Source: an uncultured Collinsella sp. (GTDB lineage: Bacteria; Actinomycetota; Coriobacteriia; Coriobacteriales; Coriobacteriaceae). From it: a stretch of 64,000 nucleotides of DNA. Position 1 is the first letter of the stretch, and each line of letters starts with the position of its first letter. Positions 32,564-40,910 of this stretch are shown piece after piece. A model generated the notes under the pieces. It saw nothing but the letters and a program-made list of their open reading frames with translations. It was not told the DNA's origin and made no database searches. The stretch spans positions 40,704-104,703 of the forward strand of contig CAAGCW010000017.1 of NCBI GenBank assembly GCA_900768435.1, given 5' to 3'. Both the position numbers and the translations under genes were made by a program.

Positions 32564-33142
32564 ATGCCTGAGTCTTCTGTCCGTCCCCGTCGCATTGTCG
32601 TTGGCGTGTCTGGCGCCAGCGGTGCCGCGCTGGGTCTTGAGTGCCTCAAATGCCTGCGCCAGGCAGGTGCCGAGTCGGCGCTTGTCGTCACGCGCGGGGG
32701 AGAGATCACCATCGAGCAGGAGCTCGGCATGACGCTCGACGAGTTTGCCACGCATGGCGATGTGGTCTACGACAACAAGAACATCGGCGCTGCCATCGCA
32801 AGCGGCACCTATCCGGTCGATGGCATGATCGTGGCACCCTGCTCCATGAAGACGCTCGCCGGCATCGCGAGCGGCTACAGCGAAAACCTGTTGCTGCGTG
32901 CGGCCGACGTGCAGATGAAAGAGCAGCGCCGCCTGGTGCTCATGGTGCGCGAGACGCCCTTCAGCGCCATTCATGTCGACAACATGGCGCGCCTGGCGCG
33001 CGTACCGGGCGTCATGCTCATGCCGCCCATGCTCACGTTTTACAACGGCCCCGCCACGCTCGATGACGCGGTGCATCACATCGCCGCCAAGGCGCTCGAG
33101 GCCGTCGGCGTGTCATGTGCAAACTATAAGCGCTGGTCATAG
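32564..33142 (+). CDS. ubiX: UbiX-family flavin prenyltransferase (LpdB-like)
   Basis: The 192-residue protein follows AAGGAGCC. It has the FMN-binding VGVSGASGAALG near residue 15 and the typical IVAPCSMKTLAGIASG and MVRETPFSAIHVDNM segments. It joins a dimethylallyl group to FMN to make the prenyl-FMN used by UbiD. In many bacteria the donor is dimethylallyl monophosphate, so the isomerase/Nudix domain in the upstream fusion protein is a plausible supplier. A strong terminator follows. Confidence 0.95.
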   Translation: MPESSVRPRRIVVGVSGASGAALGLECLKCLRQAGAESALVVTRGGEITIEQELGMTLDEFATHGDVVYDNKNIGAAIASGTYPVDGMIVAPCSMKTLAGIASGYSENLLLRAADVQMKEQRRLVLMVRETPFSAIHVDNMARLARVPGVMLMPPMLTFYNGPATLDDAVHHIAAKALEAVGVSCANYKRWS

Positions 33143-33173
33143 GCGTCTTTAGGGTAGGATACGAGTAGTGTTT

Positions 33174-33205
33174 GAGCCCGCTGCCCCTGTGGGCGGCGGG
33201 CTTTG
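33174..33205 (+). terminator. Terminator after ubiX
   Basis: AGCCCGCTGCCC (33174-33186) pairs with GGGCGGCGGGCT (33191-33202), followed by TTGT. It separates ubiX from the MerR gene. Confidence 0.8.
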
Positions 33206-33234
33206 TGCGCAAAAGGGATGTGTCGGGAGGACCT

Positions 33235-34101
33235 ATGCAGACGGGCATGTATGCGATTAGCGAGATGGCGAGCTTGTTTAACGTTTCGCGCCAAACGCTC
33301 ATCTACTACGACAAGATCGGTCTGTTTAAACCCGCCGTGGTGAACGAAAAGGGCTACCGTTTCTATTCGCCCACGCAGATCCCGCTCATGCGTCTGATCT
33401 GCATGCTGCGCGACCTGGGGCTCGAACTCGACGAGATTGACCGCCTGACCTCGACGTTCGACATTGGCGAGATGACCGATCACCTGCGCTCGCGGGTGCA
33501 GGCGCTCGATGAGCAGATTGCCGGGCTCAAAGCCGAGCGCGCGAGCGTACAGGAGCGTCTAAGCTTTTACGACGAGGCGGTTTACTGGCGCGAGCGCGAG
33601 GGCAAGCCGGAGCTCAAGCAATTCGAGCGTCGCTACGTGGTCTTTGAGGAGTTTCCGGGCGATATCGAGCGCGGCCGCTCGATGCTGCACCCTACGCTCA
33701 TGCGGGCAATCCTGCGCATGCGTACGTTGACGGGCACGCGCCCCATGCGCGGTTGGGGCGCCATGCTGCGTCGCGAGGCGCTGCATTCCGACGACCCTAT
33801 CGCCGGCGCGGGCTCCTTTGCCGTGCTGCCGCGCGGTGTCGAGGAACTGCTGCCGAGCGATCCCGCCGAGCTGGCAGAGATCGGCATCGAGGTGCTGCCC
33901 GAGGGCACATACCTGTGCATGAGCCGCTGGGGTATGCCGTACGAGCCCGAGGGCATCCGCGCCATCGTTGCCTGCATGGACGAGCACGCGCTCCAGCCCG
34001 TTGGCAACGCTTTCGACTTTTGCTACCTCGATACCACGAGCTACGACGAGTCCCACCAAGAAGACTTCTGCTGCATCCAAGTCCCCGTTGTCCTCAAATA
34101 A
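33235..34101 (+). CDS. MerR-family regulator with GyrI-like effector domain
   Basis: The ATG at 33235 follows GGGAGG, giving 288 aa. The N-terminal MerR helix-turn-helix is at about residues 4-70 (YAISEMASLFNVSRQTLIYY), a coiled coil follows at 85-115, and the C-terminal half resembles the GyrI/BmrR-type ligand-binding fold (YLCMSRWGMPY, FCYLDTTSY). BmrR-like members bind small aromatic ligands. It is the last gene of the decarboxylase cluster, and two MerR-spaced dyads lie before the fusion gene and the transporter, so it probably activates the pathway when an aromatic acid is present. Confidence 0.9.
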   Translation: MQTGMYAISEMASLFNVSRQTLIYYDKIGLFKPAVVNEKGYRFYSPTQIPLMRLICMLRDLGLELDEIDRLTSTFDIGEMTDHLRSRVQALDEQIAGLKAERASVQERLSFYDEAVYWREREGKPELKQFERRYVVFEEFPGDIERGRSMLHPTLMRAILRMRTLTGTRPMRGWGAMLRREALHSDDPIAGAGSFAVLPRGVEELLPSDPAELAEIGIEVLPEGTYLCMSRWGMPYEPEGIRAIVACMDEHALQPVGNAFDFCYLDTTSYDESHQEDFCCIQVPVVLK

Positions 34102-34104
34102 CTC

Positions 34105-34163
34105 GCGGTGAAATAGTTCCTAAATAGCCTGAGTAATCGCACAAACGGGAACTATTCCACCGC
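34105..34163. repeat. Dispersed palindrome, GCGGTGAAATA family, copy 2
   Basis: GCGGTGAAATAGTTCC (34105-34120) pairs with 34148-34163 with one A/C mismatch at the same place as in the copy at 4096. The inner bases differ between copies but still pair. Confidence 0.8.
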
Positions 34164-34170
34164 AACTTCG

Positions 34171-34201
34171 ATGTGACAAAGAGATAGTCCCTTTGTCACA
34201 T
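34171..34201. repeat. CAAAG-core palindrome after the MerR gene
   Basis: ATGTGACAAAG (34171-34181) pairs with CTTTGTCACAT (34191-34201), with an AGTCC-type centre. It sits directly after the GCGGTGAAATA palindrome. Confidence 0.8.
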
Positions 34202-34251
34202 TGACGAGCGGCACCGCGAGTTTGTTTTAAAGCGGAGGAGGCGGCTCATTT

Positions 34252-34331
34252 CTTATAAACTCGCATTATTTGCAAGTTTGTAAGGTAACATCTTATAAAC
34301 TTGTAAAATCTGCAAGTTTATAAGATGTTAC
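34252..34331. promoter_or_regulatory. Tandem A/T-rich dyads upstream of the AAA/DUF4143 ATPase
   Basis: The first dyad, CTTATAAACT (34252-34261) with AGTTTGTAAG (34275-34284), has one mismatch. The second, 19-bp arms at 34285-34303 and 34313-34331, is perfect (GTAACATCTTATAAACTTG). Both share TTATAAACT. The DNA is far more A/T-rich than its surroundings. It contains the only visible promoter region for the ATPase, so autoregulation or import from a foreign genome are both possible. Confidence 0.6.
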
Positions 34332-34357
34332 GTCTGGCCGGGCGCTAGGGAGACTCT

Positions 34358-35674
34358 ATGAACATCGTTCGCCGAAGCCGCTATCTTGATCGACTCATTG
34401 CTTTTCAGGATACCGACCTCATCAAAATCGTGACGGGTATACGCCGTTGCGGCAAATCCACGTTATTGGACATGATGAGGGAGCACCTGGCGCAACAGGG
34501 GGTGCCGGCCGAGCGTTTGCTGACCTTTAAGATGGAATCTCTAGAGTATGCGGGGATTACAGATTACCTGACGTTTTATCGCATGGTTCGGGAGCGCGTT
34601 GACGGTGTCGATCGCCCCTATCTGTTCTTTGACGAGCTCCAGAATGTCGAGGGCTGGGAAAAGGCGGTTAACTCGCTCCGAATCGATTTGCCGTGCGATA
34701 TCTATGTCACGGGCTCCAATGCTTTTTTGCTATCGAGCGAGCTTGCAACGCTTATCTCGGGCCGGTATATCGAGGTCAAGATGCAGCCGCTCACGTTTGG
34801 CGAGTATCTTGATTTTCGCTCGATCGATGCGGTCGTTGCCGAAGGGCTTGACGAGAGGGCCGAGCTCGTTTCCAAGACGGGCGATCGCCTTAATTCAAAC
34901 ACCGTGCTCGAGCAGTACATAACCTATGGCGGCATGCCGTTTCTGGCTCATGACGAGCCAAGACGCGAACCGTGCCGCGACTACATCCGCAGCCTCTATC
35001 AGACGATTGTCGCGCGCGATATCCTATTGCGCGCGACGCGTAGAGGTCGCGGAGCTATCACCAAGCGCGACGTTCTCGAGCGGCTCTGTGCGTATCTGGC
35101 AGACAACATCTCCAATCAAACCTCGGTCAACAAAATCGTAGGGACGCTCAACGAATCATCGGGCGGTAAGACCAACGCATCGACGGTGTCGGCGTATATT
35201 GACGCTCTGGAAGAGACGTACCTGTTTACCAAGGTAAAAAGGTATGACGTCAAGGGGCGGGAGCTTCTCAAGACAGGCGGTAAATATTACATAGCCGATA
35301 CGGGAATCCGCAGCTATCTTGACGGATATAGAGGCAGCGATAGCGGAAGGATGCTCGAGAACGTTATCTACAACCAGCTTGTCTTTGAAGGATACGAAGT
35401 GTTTTGCGGCCATCTGCGCGCGGGGGAAATCGACTTTGTCGCAATCGGCGAGGGATCGGACCGTAAATATATCCAGGTTACCGAACGGATCGATGCCGAG
35501 GCGACCAGAGAGCGCGAGCTGCGACCGCTCAAACTAAACACGCTGGGAAAAATCCCTGATTCGTACGAGAAGATCCTGATCGTCAGGGATGGTGAGCATC
35601 CAACAGACATCGACGGCATCAGAATCGTAGGGGCGGTCGACTTCTTGCTGAGAAACAAGATCGCCCACGGCTAA
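34358..35674 (+). CDS. AAA-family ATPase with DUF4143 C-terminal domain
   Basis: The 438-residue protein has Walker A GIRRCGKST at about residue 28, Walker B YLFFDELQ at about 88 and the DUF4143-type C terminus with a nuclease-like GEIDFVAI and YIQVTE segment. Proteins of this architecture are common in gut bacteria, often in several copies, and their role is not known. It has no co-transcribed partner. The tandem dyads before it are A/T-rich. The start ATG at 34358 follows AGGGAGACTCT. Confidence 0.92.
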   Translation: MNIVRRSRYLDRLIAFQDTDLIKIVTGIRRCGKSTLLDMMREHLAQQGVPAERLLTFKMESLEYAGITDYLTFYRMVRERVDGVDRPYLFFDELQNVEGWEKAVNSLRIDLPCDIYVTGSNAFLLSSELATLISGRYIEVKMQPLTFGEYLDFRSIDAVVAEGLDERAELVSKTGDRLNSNTVLEQYITYGGMPFLAHDEPRREPCRDYIRSLYQTIVARDILLRATRRGRGAITKRDVLERLCAYLADNISNQTSVNKIVGTLNESSGGKTNASTVSAYIDALEETYLFTKVKRYDVKGRELLKTGGKYYIADTGIRSYLDGYRGSDSGRMLENVIYNQLVFEGYEVFCGHLRAGEIDFVAIGEGSDRKYIQVTERIDAEATRERELRPLKLNTLGKIPDSYEKILIVRDGEHPTDIDGIRIVGAVDFLLRNKIAHG

Positions 35675-35680
35675 ACGCAA

Positions 35681-35713
35681 AATGTGACAAAGGGATAGTC
35701 CCTTTGTTACATT
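35681..35713. repeat. CAAAGGG palindrome after the DUF4143 ATPase
   Basis: AATGTGACAAAGGG (35681-35694) pairs with CCCTTTGTTACATT (35700-35713) around ATAGT, with one G-T mismatch. This is another copy of the family at 34171 and 42326. Confidence 0.8.
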
Positions 35714-35788
35714 CCATGCGAGCCGCCGTGCCATCTGGGGGTATAAGGCTGGCAAGTGTTTATTTGCGAGGCCAAGGGGGCGCCCCGT

Positions 35789-36658
35789 ATGGATATCGAT
35801 AACTTTGAATGGTGGTATAGCGAGGGTGAGGCTCCGGACGAGGAGTGGGACGAGCCTACGCCGCGTGACGTGTCGAGCGACGAGGACGAGACCGGCAACG
35901 TCGTCGCCGCCGACTCGGACGCCGCCCTCGACCCCGTCGAGCCCCTGACCTTCGAACAAGCCTGGGCCCAGGCCGAGGCAGACGAGGCAAAGGCCGACGC
36001 TACGGCCACGCTCGGCGAGCCAGCCGACATGTCCATCTCGCCGGCAAAGACCCCGCAGCCGCGCCACACCATCGACCCCGACAGCACGGCATCCTTCAGC
36101 ATTCTCGACGTGCCCGCGCAGGGTGCCCAGGCGCCTGCGCCCACGCATCGCCCCGACCTGGCTCGCGAGGAAGACGCGGGCCGCCGCTCTCCGCTCGGCC
36201 CCATTCTCATCGCCTTCATGGCCGGCGTTATCGCCTGCTCGGCAATCGGTAGCGTTTGGAGCCATGTCGAGCAGCAGCGCCAAGACGCCGCCAAGGTCGA
36301 GATGTCTGTCGAGCAATCGCTCAGCCGCACGCGCTCGGTACATGTGTCGGTCGAGGTCAAGGACGGCGCGACGTGGGACACCGCGCGTGGCGACAGCCAA
36401 ATGCTCATCCACATCGTGGGGCGTACGCTCAAAGGGCAGACGATTGACGAGTATCAATACGTCAATTCCGCTGGTGACGGCATCGAGCTCAAGCCCGGCG
36501 ACTACGAGCTCACCGTCGACGAACCGCCCGTCGCCACCGACGGCACGCGCTTCTGCGCCTCAAAGCGCATGGTCCCCGCGAGCTTTAACTCACAGGCGCC
36601 CGACACGGTCGACACCACACCGCAGGGCGGGTTTGACCTTTACGTGGATACCCAGTAG
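35789..36658 (+). CDS. Single-pass membrane protein with acidic N terminus, unknown function
   Basis: The ATG at 35789 follows AAGGGGG, giving 289 aa. The first 140 residues are rich in Asp/Glu/Ala/Pro and look disordered. One helix (about residues 146-168, SPLGPILIAFMAGVIACSAI) crosses the membrane. The C-terminal 110 residues form a possible extracellular beta-rich domain (VHVSVEVKDGATW, LKPGDYELTV). No family is recognised. The position between the ATPase and an aldose epimerase does not suggest a role. Confidence 0.8.
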   Translation: MDIDNFEWWYSEGEAPDEEWDEPTPRDVSSDEDETGNVVAADSDAALDPVEPLTFEQAWAQAEADEAKADATATLGEPADMSISPAKTPQPRHTIDPDSTASFSILDVPAQGAQAPAPTHRPDLAREEDAGRRSPLGPILIAFMAGVIACSAIGSVWSHVEQQRQDAAKVEMSVEQSLSRTRSVHVSVEVKDGATWDTARGDSQMLIHIVGRTLKGQTIDEYQYVNSAGDGIELKPGDYELTVDEPPVATDGTRFCASKRMVPASFNSQAPDTVDTTPQGGFDLYVDTQ

Positions 36659-36771
36659 GCGCTCGCCGCTCATTCCGCTATGGCTACTCAATAATCGCCT
36701 GCCGTCCCGTCCCGCCGCCAAGAGTGGGACAATAGCCCTCGACACCGTTGTTTACTATTGGAGGAAGTAGC

Positions 36772-37665
36772 ATGTCCACCGTCACTACCATCAAGCGCGG
36801 CGGCCTCATCGCGGCCATCGATTCCATGGGCGCCCAGCTCACGAGCCTTGCCCTCAACGGCAACGAGTATCTGTGGCAGGGCGACCCGGCCTTTTGGGGC
36901 AAGCATGCGCCTATCCTGTTCCCCATCGTGGGATCGCTGCGCAACAACATGGCGACATCTGCGGCCGGCACCTGCGAGATGCCGCGCCACGGACTCGCTC
37001 GCATCGTCGAGCACAAGTTGGTCGAGGTTTCGGAGGACGGCTCCTCGGTAACGTACGAGATCACTGACACGCCCGAGTCGCTCAAGGCGTTCCCGTTCCA
37101 CTTTAAGCTCAACATGACCTATGTCCTGACCGGCGACGCCACGCTCACGCAGGCCTTTGCCGTCACCAACACCGGCGACGTGGCCCTGCCGTTCTCGGTG
37201 GGCGGTCATCCTGCATTCAACGTGCCCGCCCCCGGTGCCGAAGACGAGGCGTTCGAGGATTACGAGCTGGCGTTTACCGAGGCTTGGACCAACGAGGCTC
37301 CCATCATCACGCCCGACGGTCTTATGACGTTCGAGGGTAGCTACAAGGCCCCCGATAACTCGGACGTGCTGCCCATCACGCACCGCAGCTTCGATAACGA
37401 TGCCATCATGTTCACCGATACTCCGGGCTCCACGCTCACACTGCGCGGCCGCAAGTCGGGCCACGGCGTCAAGATCGACTTTGAGGGTTTTAAGTACATC
37501 GGCGTGTGGTCTGCCGCCAACGATGCTCCGTTTGTGGCGCTCGAGCCCTGGACCGGTCATACCACCATGGACACCGAGGACGATGTCTTTGAGCACAAGG
37601 TCAACACCATCACGCTGGCGCCGGGCGAGACGGACGTCCGCAGCTTTAGCGTCACCTTGCTCTAG
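36772..37665 (+). CDS. Aldose 1-epimerase family protein
   Basis: The start is ATG at 36772 after GGAGGAAG, giving 297 aa. The pattern LTSLALNGNEYLWQGDPAFWG, PRHGLAR and GGHPAFNVP is typical of the LacX-like branch of galactose mutarotases. It interconverts alpha and beta anomers of a sugar or sugar phosphate. No sugar operon is adjacent. The E2 element begins right after its stop codon. Confidence 0.9.
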   Translation: MSTVTTIKRGGLIAAIDSMGAQLTSLALNGNEYLWQGDPAFWGKHAPILFPIVGSLRNNMATSAAGTCEMPRHGLARIVEHKLVEVSEDGSSVTYEITDTPESLKAFPFHFKLNMTYVLTGDATLTQAFAVTNTGDVALPFSVGGHPAFNVPAPGAEDEAFEDYELAFTEAWTNEAPIITPDGLMTFEGSYKAPDNSDVLPITHRSFDNDAIMFTDTPGSTLTLRGRKSGHGVKIDFEGFKYIGVWSAANDAPFVALEPWTGHTTMDTEDDVFEHKVNTITLAPGETDVRSFSVTLL

Positions 37666-37668
37666 AGG

Positions 37669-37812
37669 TTCCGCCGTTCTGACGAACGGCGGACCGGTCG
37701 ACGCTGCGCACCACCCAGAGCGACAATTTGTCATTCAAAAGGCAAGGCATGACCAGAAGGTCTATGCCTTGCCTTTTTCATGCTAACTTGTTCGCTCTGG
37801 GTGGCGCCCGCT
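37669..37812 (+). ncRNA. Structured intergenic element, copy E2
   Basis: Hairpin 1 is TCCGCCGTTC/GAACGGCGGA with loop TGAC (37670-37693). The linker TCGACGCTGC precedes stem 2, which pairs 37706-37726 with 37788-37807. The inner hairpin GGCAAGGCAT-GACC-AGAA-GGTC-TATGCCTTGCC (37740-37773) is followed by TTTTT. The architecture, loop and linker match the other copies while most stem bases differ. Confidence 0.75.
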
Positions 37813-37945
37813 GGCATTGCCAAAACATCGACGCTCCCAATGACTACCGTGTGTCTATTAATTTTTCGAGCTTGTGCTGCGCTGCTGGTCGCTGGCGTAT
37901 ATCCTGTTAAGTCGTCAGCATACGATTCAACAGGGAAGGCAGATT

Positions 37946-38872
37946 ATGCATTCTCCCCATCAACGGGACGCGCATCCACAGCCGGTATGCAGCCGTCGCA
38001 TCTTTTTGGGTAGCGCTCTCGCTGCGAGCGCTTCTGTCGTCGCCGGCGCACTTGCCGGCTGCCAGCGTCCCTCCACGCTGGAAGTAGTTCAGTCCACGAC
38101 GGGCGGCGGTCGCGACGACCTGTCCGATTCTGTGATCGGCAAGGATAAGATCCGCATTGGCATGGAGGCGGCCTACGCCCCGTACAACTGGCAGGTCTCC
38201 GAGGCCAGCGAGTACACCATCCCCATCGACAACGTGCAGGGCGCCTATGCCGACGGCTACGACGTGCAGATCGCCAAGATCGTCTGCAAGGCCCTCGGCG
38301 GCGAGCCCGTCGCCGTCAAGCAGAGCTTCTCGGGCCTCATCGATTCGCTTAACAACGGCCAGATCGACCTCATCATCGCCGGCATGAGCGCTACGCCCGA
38401 GCGCGAGGAGTCCGTCGGCTTTTCCGATCCGTACTTTATCGGCTACTTTGGCCTGTTCGTAAAAGAGGGCTCGCCTTACCAGAACGCCACCAAGCTCAGC
38501 GATTTCAGTGGTGCCACGGTGCTCGGCCAAAAGGACACCATGCTCGATACCGTCATCGACGAGATCCCGGGCGTTGTCCACAAGAACCCGGTCGATTCGG
38601 TCCCCACGGTGTTTTCGAACCTGCTGCAGGGCACCTGCGACGCCGTGACCTACAACACCGAGAACGAGAAGGGCTATATGGCCCAAAACCCGGGTATCGT
38701 GCCGATTCAATTTGCCGAGGGCGAGGGCTTTAAGCAGGAGGTCACGGCAAATGTCGGCTGCCGCAAGGGCTCGGACAAGCTGCTTAAGCTCATCGACAAG
38801 ACACTCAAGGGCATTAGCCAAGAGGAGCGCGACCAAATGTGGGACGCGTGCCTCGACCGTCAGCCGGCATAG
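37946..38872 (+). CDS. Amino-acid ABC transporter substrate-binding lipoprotein with Tat-type signal
   Basis: The start is ATG at 37946, giving 308 aa. The N terminus has a twin-arginine pattern (S16-R17-R18-I-F-L) and a lipobox ending at Cys39 (ALAGC), so it is probably exported folded by Tat and lipid-anchored. The remainder is a family 3 periplasmic-binding fold with IRIGMEAAYAPYNW, GYDVQIAKIV and MSATPEREESVGFSDPYF. Permease and ATPase genes follow directly, so it delivers a polar amino acid to that importer. The ligand is not determinable. Confidence 0.93.
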   Translation: MHSPHQRDAHPQPVCSRRIFLGSALAASASVVAGALAGCQRPSTLEVVQSTTGGGRDDLSDSVIGKDKIRIGMEAAYAPYNWQVSEASEYTIPIDNVQGAYADGYDVQIAKIVCKALGGEPVAVKQSFSGLIDSLNNGQIDLIIAGMSATPEREESVGFSDPYFIGYFGLFVKEGSPYQNATKLSDFSGATVLGQKDTMLDTVIDEIPGVVHKNPVDSVPTVFSNLLQGTCDAVTYNTENEKGYMAQNPGIVPIQFAEGEGFKQEVTANVGCRKGSDKLLKLIDKTLKGISQEERDQMWDACLDRQPA

Positions 38873-38881
38873 GGAGGCAGC

Positions 38882-40030
38882 ATGAAAGGCATCAACCGTC
38901 TGGCCTCCTTTATCAAGGCCGACCACCGTTATGTATACCTGGGCACGAGCGTCATCGCGGCGCTCGGCCTGGCGTTTAGCCAGCGCAACCCCACACCGCT
39001 GAGCTTCTTAGCCCCCACCGGTATCTTCCAGGATTGCCTTTGGGCGATTCTTTGGGCCTGGATTGTCGTGTCGGCAGCGGCGCTTGTCACCAAGCTTATG
39101 CACTGGAGTGACTATCGCGAAAAGTCGCCGTTCGCATCCGAGCGTTGCCGCCGTGGCGCACGCCTGGGCAGCTACGTCGTGGTCGCCATCGCGGCGATCT
39201 TTTTCGTGGACCGCTGCGTCATGTCGTTTATCGATCTGGTGCAGGTGAGCATTGTCTCGGATTCCAACCCCAGCGACTTTTTGTCGAGCCTGGTCTACAT
39301 GACCTACAAGAGCGGCGACTTCTTTATCCGCGGTATCGAGATCACCATCGCGCTTGCCACCTTCGGCACGGTCATCGCATTCTTCCTGGCACTGCTCTTT
39401 GTGTTCCTGCGTATTCAGACGTTCGACCGCGTGGATAACGACCTGGTGCGTTTCTTTAAGAGTATCGGCCGCGGCTTTGCGACCGTCTACTCCACCATCG
39501 TGCGCGGCACGCCCATGATGGTCCAGGGTCTGCTCATCTATTACGCGGGCTTCACCGTTTTGCGCGGCATGGGCTTCGAGACCGCCCAGGCCAACCAGAT
39601 CTGGAGTACCTTTACCGCTGGCCTCGTCACCATCTCGCTCAACTCCACCGCCTACATGATGGAGGTCCTGCGCGGCGGCATCGAGTCCATCGATCCCGGC
39701 CAGGCCGAGGCGGCGCGCTCGCTGGGTCTTTCGCAGTGGCAGGCTATGCGCAAGGTTGTGTTCCCCCAGGGCATTAAAAATGCGATTCCGGCGCTCACCA
39801 ACGAGCTCATCATCAACATCAAGGATTCGTCGGTGCTCTCGGTCATCGGCGTGTTCGACCTTATGTACGCTACTACCACGGTCGCCGGCGTGTACTACCG
39901 CCAGATGGAGGTCTACTGCGTGGCACTCGTGGTTTACCTGATCCTGACGCTCGTGGCGAGCCGCCTGCTCGAGGCCTTTGGCAAAAAGCTCGGCGCCGAG
40001 GCTCCGGCCACGCTGCCCAGCTCCAACTAG
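38882..40030 (+). CDS. Amino-acid ABC transporter permease (HisM/GlnP family)
   Basis: The 382-residue protein begins 9 bp after the binding-protein gene. Two or three extra hydrophobic helices (residues 15-115) precede the core permease from about residue 150. The core has [15 protein letters not shown] and the EAA loop [22 protein letters not shown] that docks the ATPase. A GlnP-type importer is implied. The N-terminal extension is longer than in most single permeases. Confidence 0.93.
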   Translation: MKGINRLASFIKADHRYVYLGTSVIAALGLAFSQRNPTPLSFLAPTGIFQDCLWAILWAWIVVSAAALVTKLMHWSDYREKSPFASERCRRGARLGSYVVVAIAAIFFVDRCVMSFIDLVQVSIVSDSNPSDFLSSLVYMTYKSGDFFIRGIEITIALATFGTVIAFFLALLFVFLRIQTFDRVDNDLVRFFKSIGRGFATVYSTIVRGTPMMVQGLLIYYAGFTVLRGMGFETAQANQIWSTFTAGLVTISLNSTAYMMEVLRGGIESIDPGQAEAARSLGLSQWQAMRKVVFPQGIKNAIPALTNELIINIKDSSVLSVIGVFDLMYATTTVAGVYYRQMEVYCVALVVYLILTLVASRLLEAFGKKLGAEAPATLPSSN

Positions 40031-40052
40031 GCTCAAGACGAGGAGAATCATC

Positions 40053-40838
40053 ATGGCAGATACCGCCACTACCGGCACCGCGGGCGCCGCACAAACTAAA
40101 GAGTCACTCATCCGCGTCGAGGGCCTGCGCAAGAGCTTCGGCTCGCTCGAGGTGCTCAAGGGCATCGACTTGTCCATCAATCCCGGCGAGGTCGTCACCA
40201 TTATCGGCGCCTCGGGCTCGGGCAAATCGACCTTCCTGCGCTGCCTCAACCTGCTCGAGACCCCGGACGCGGGCCACATCTGGTTCCACGGCCAGGACCT
40301 CACGGCCGAGCGCTGCAACATCAACAAATTGCGCGAGGACATCGGCATGGTGTTCCAGGGCTTTAACCTGTTCAACAACATGGATGTGCTCGACAACTGC
40401 ACGCTCGCGCCCGTCACGCTCAAAAAGATGAGCAAGGCCGAGGCCGAGAAGGTCGCGATGGAGCATCTGACGAGCGTGGGACTCGAAAAGTTCGCGCACG
40501 CCGCCGTTGGCCGCCTGTCCGGTGGTCAAAAACAGCGCGTGGCCATCGCTCGTGCCCTATGTATGAATCCGCAGATCATGCTGTTCGACGAGCCGACCTC
40601 CGCGCTCGACCCCGAGATCGTGGGCGAGGTGCTCGAGGTCATGCGCAAGCTCGCCGCTGACGGCATGACCATGGTCGTCGTCACGCACGAGATGGCCTTT
40701 GCCCGCACGGTGTCCGACCGCGTGGTCTTTATGGACAAGGGCGTGGTGCTCGAGGATGCCGCGCCGGCCGAGCTCTTCGGCAACCCCAAACACCAGCGCA
40801 CTCGTGAGTTTCTCTCTCGCTATCTCGAGGACAAATAA
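40053..40838 (+). CDS. Amino-acid ABC transporter ATP-binding protein (GlnQ family)
   Basis: The start is ATG at 40053 after GAGGAGAA, giving 261 aa. All ABC motifs are intact: Walker [11 protein letters not shown] loop MVFQGFNLF, signature LSGGQKQR, Walker [15 protein letters not shown] and the H-loop VVTHEMAFA. It energises the adjacent importer. The first 20 or so residues are an Ala/Thr-rich extension not usual in GlnQ. Confidence 0.95.
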   Translation: MADTATTGTAGAAQTKESLIRVEGLRKSFGSLEVLKGIDLSINPGEVVTIIGASGSGKSTFLRCLNLLETPDAGHIWFHGQDLTAERCNINKLREDIGMVFQGFNLFNNMDVLDNCTLAPVTLKKMSKAEAEKVAMEHLTSVGLEKFAHAAVGRLSGGQKQRVAIARALCMNPQIMLFDEPTSALDPEIVGEVLEVMRKLAADGMTMVVVTHEMAFARTVSDRVVFMDKGVVLEDAAPAELFGNPKHQRTREFLSRYLEDK

Positions 40839-40863
40839 CCGACCGCAAACGCTTACGTTGCAG

Positions 40864-40889
40864 GGCCGCTCCCGTGGGGCGGCCTTTGT
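40864..40889 (+). terminator. Hairpin terminator after the amino-acid importer
   Basis: GGCCGC (40864-40869) pairs with GCGGCC (40879-40884), followed by TTTGT. It separates the importer from the M20 peptidase gene. Confidence 0.7.
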
Positions 40890-40910
40890 CGTCACAATCG
40901 AAAGGATGTC

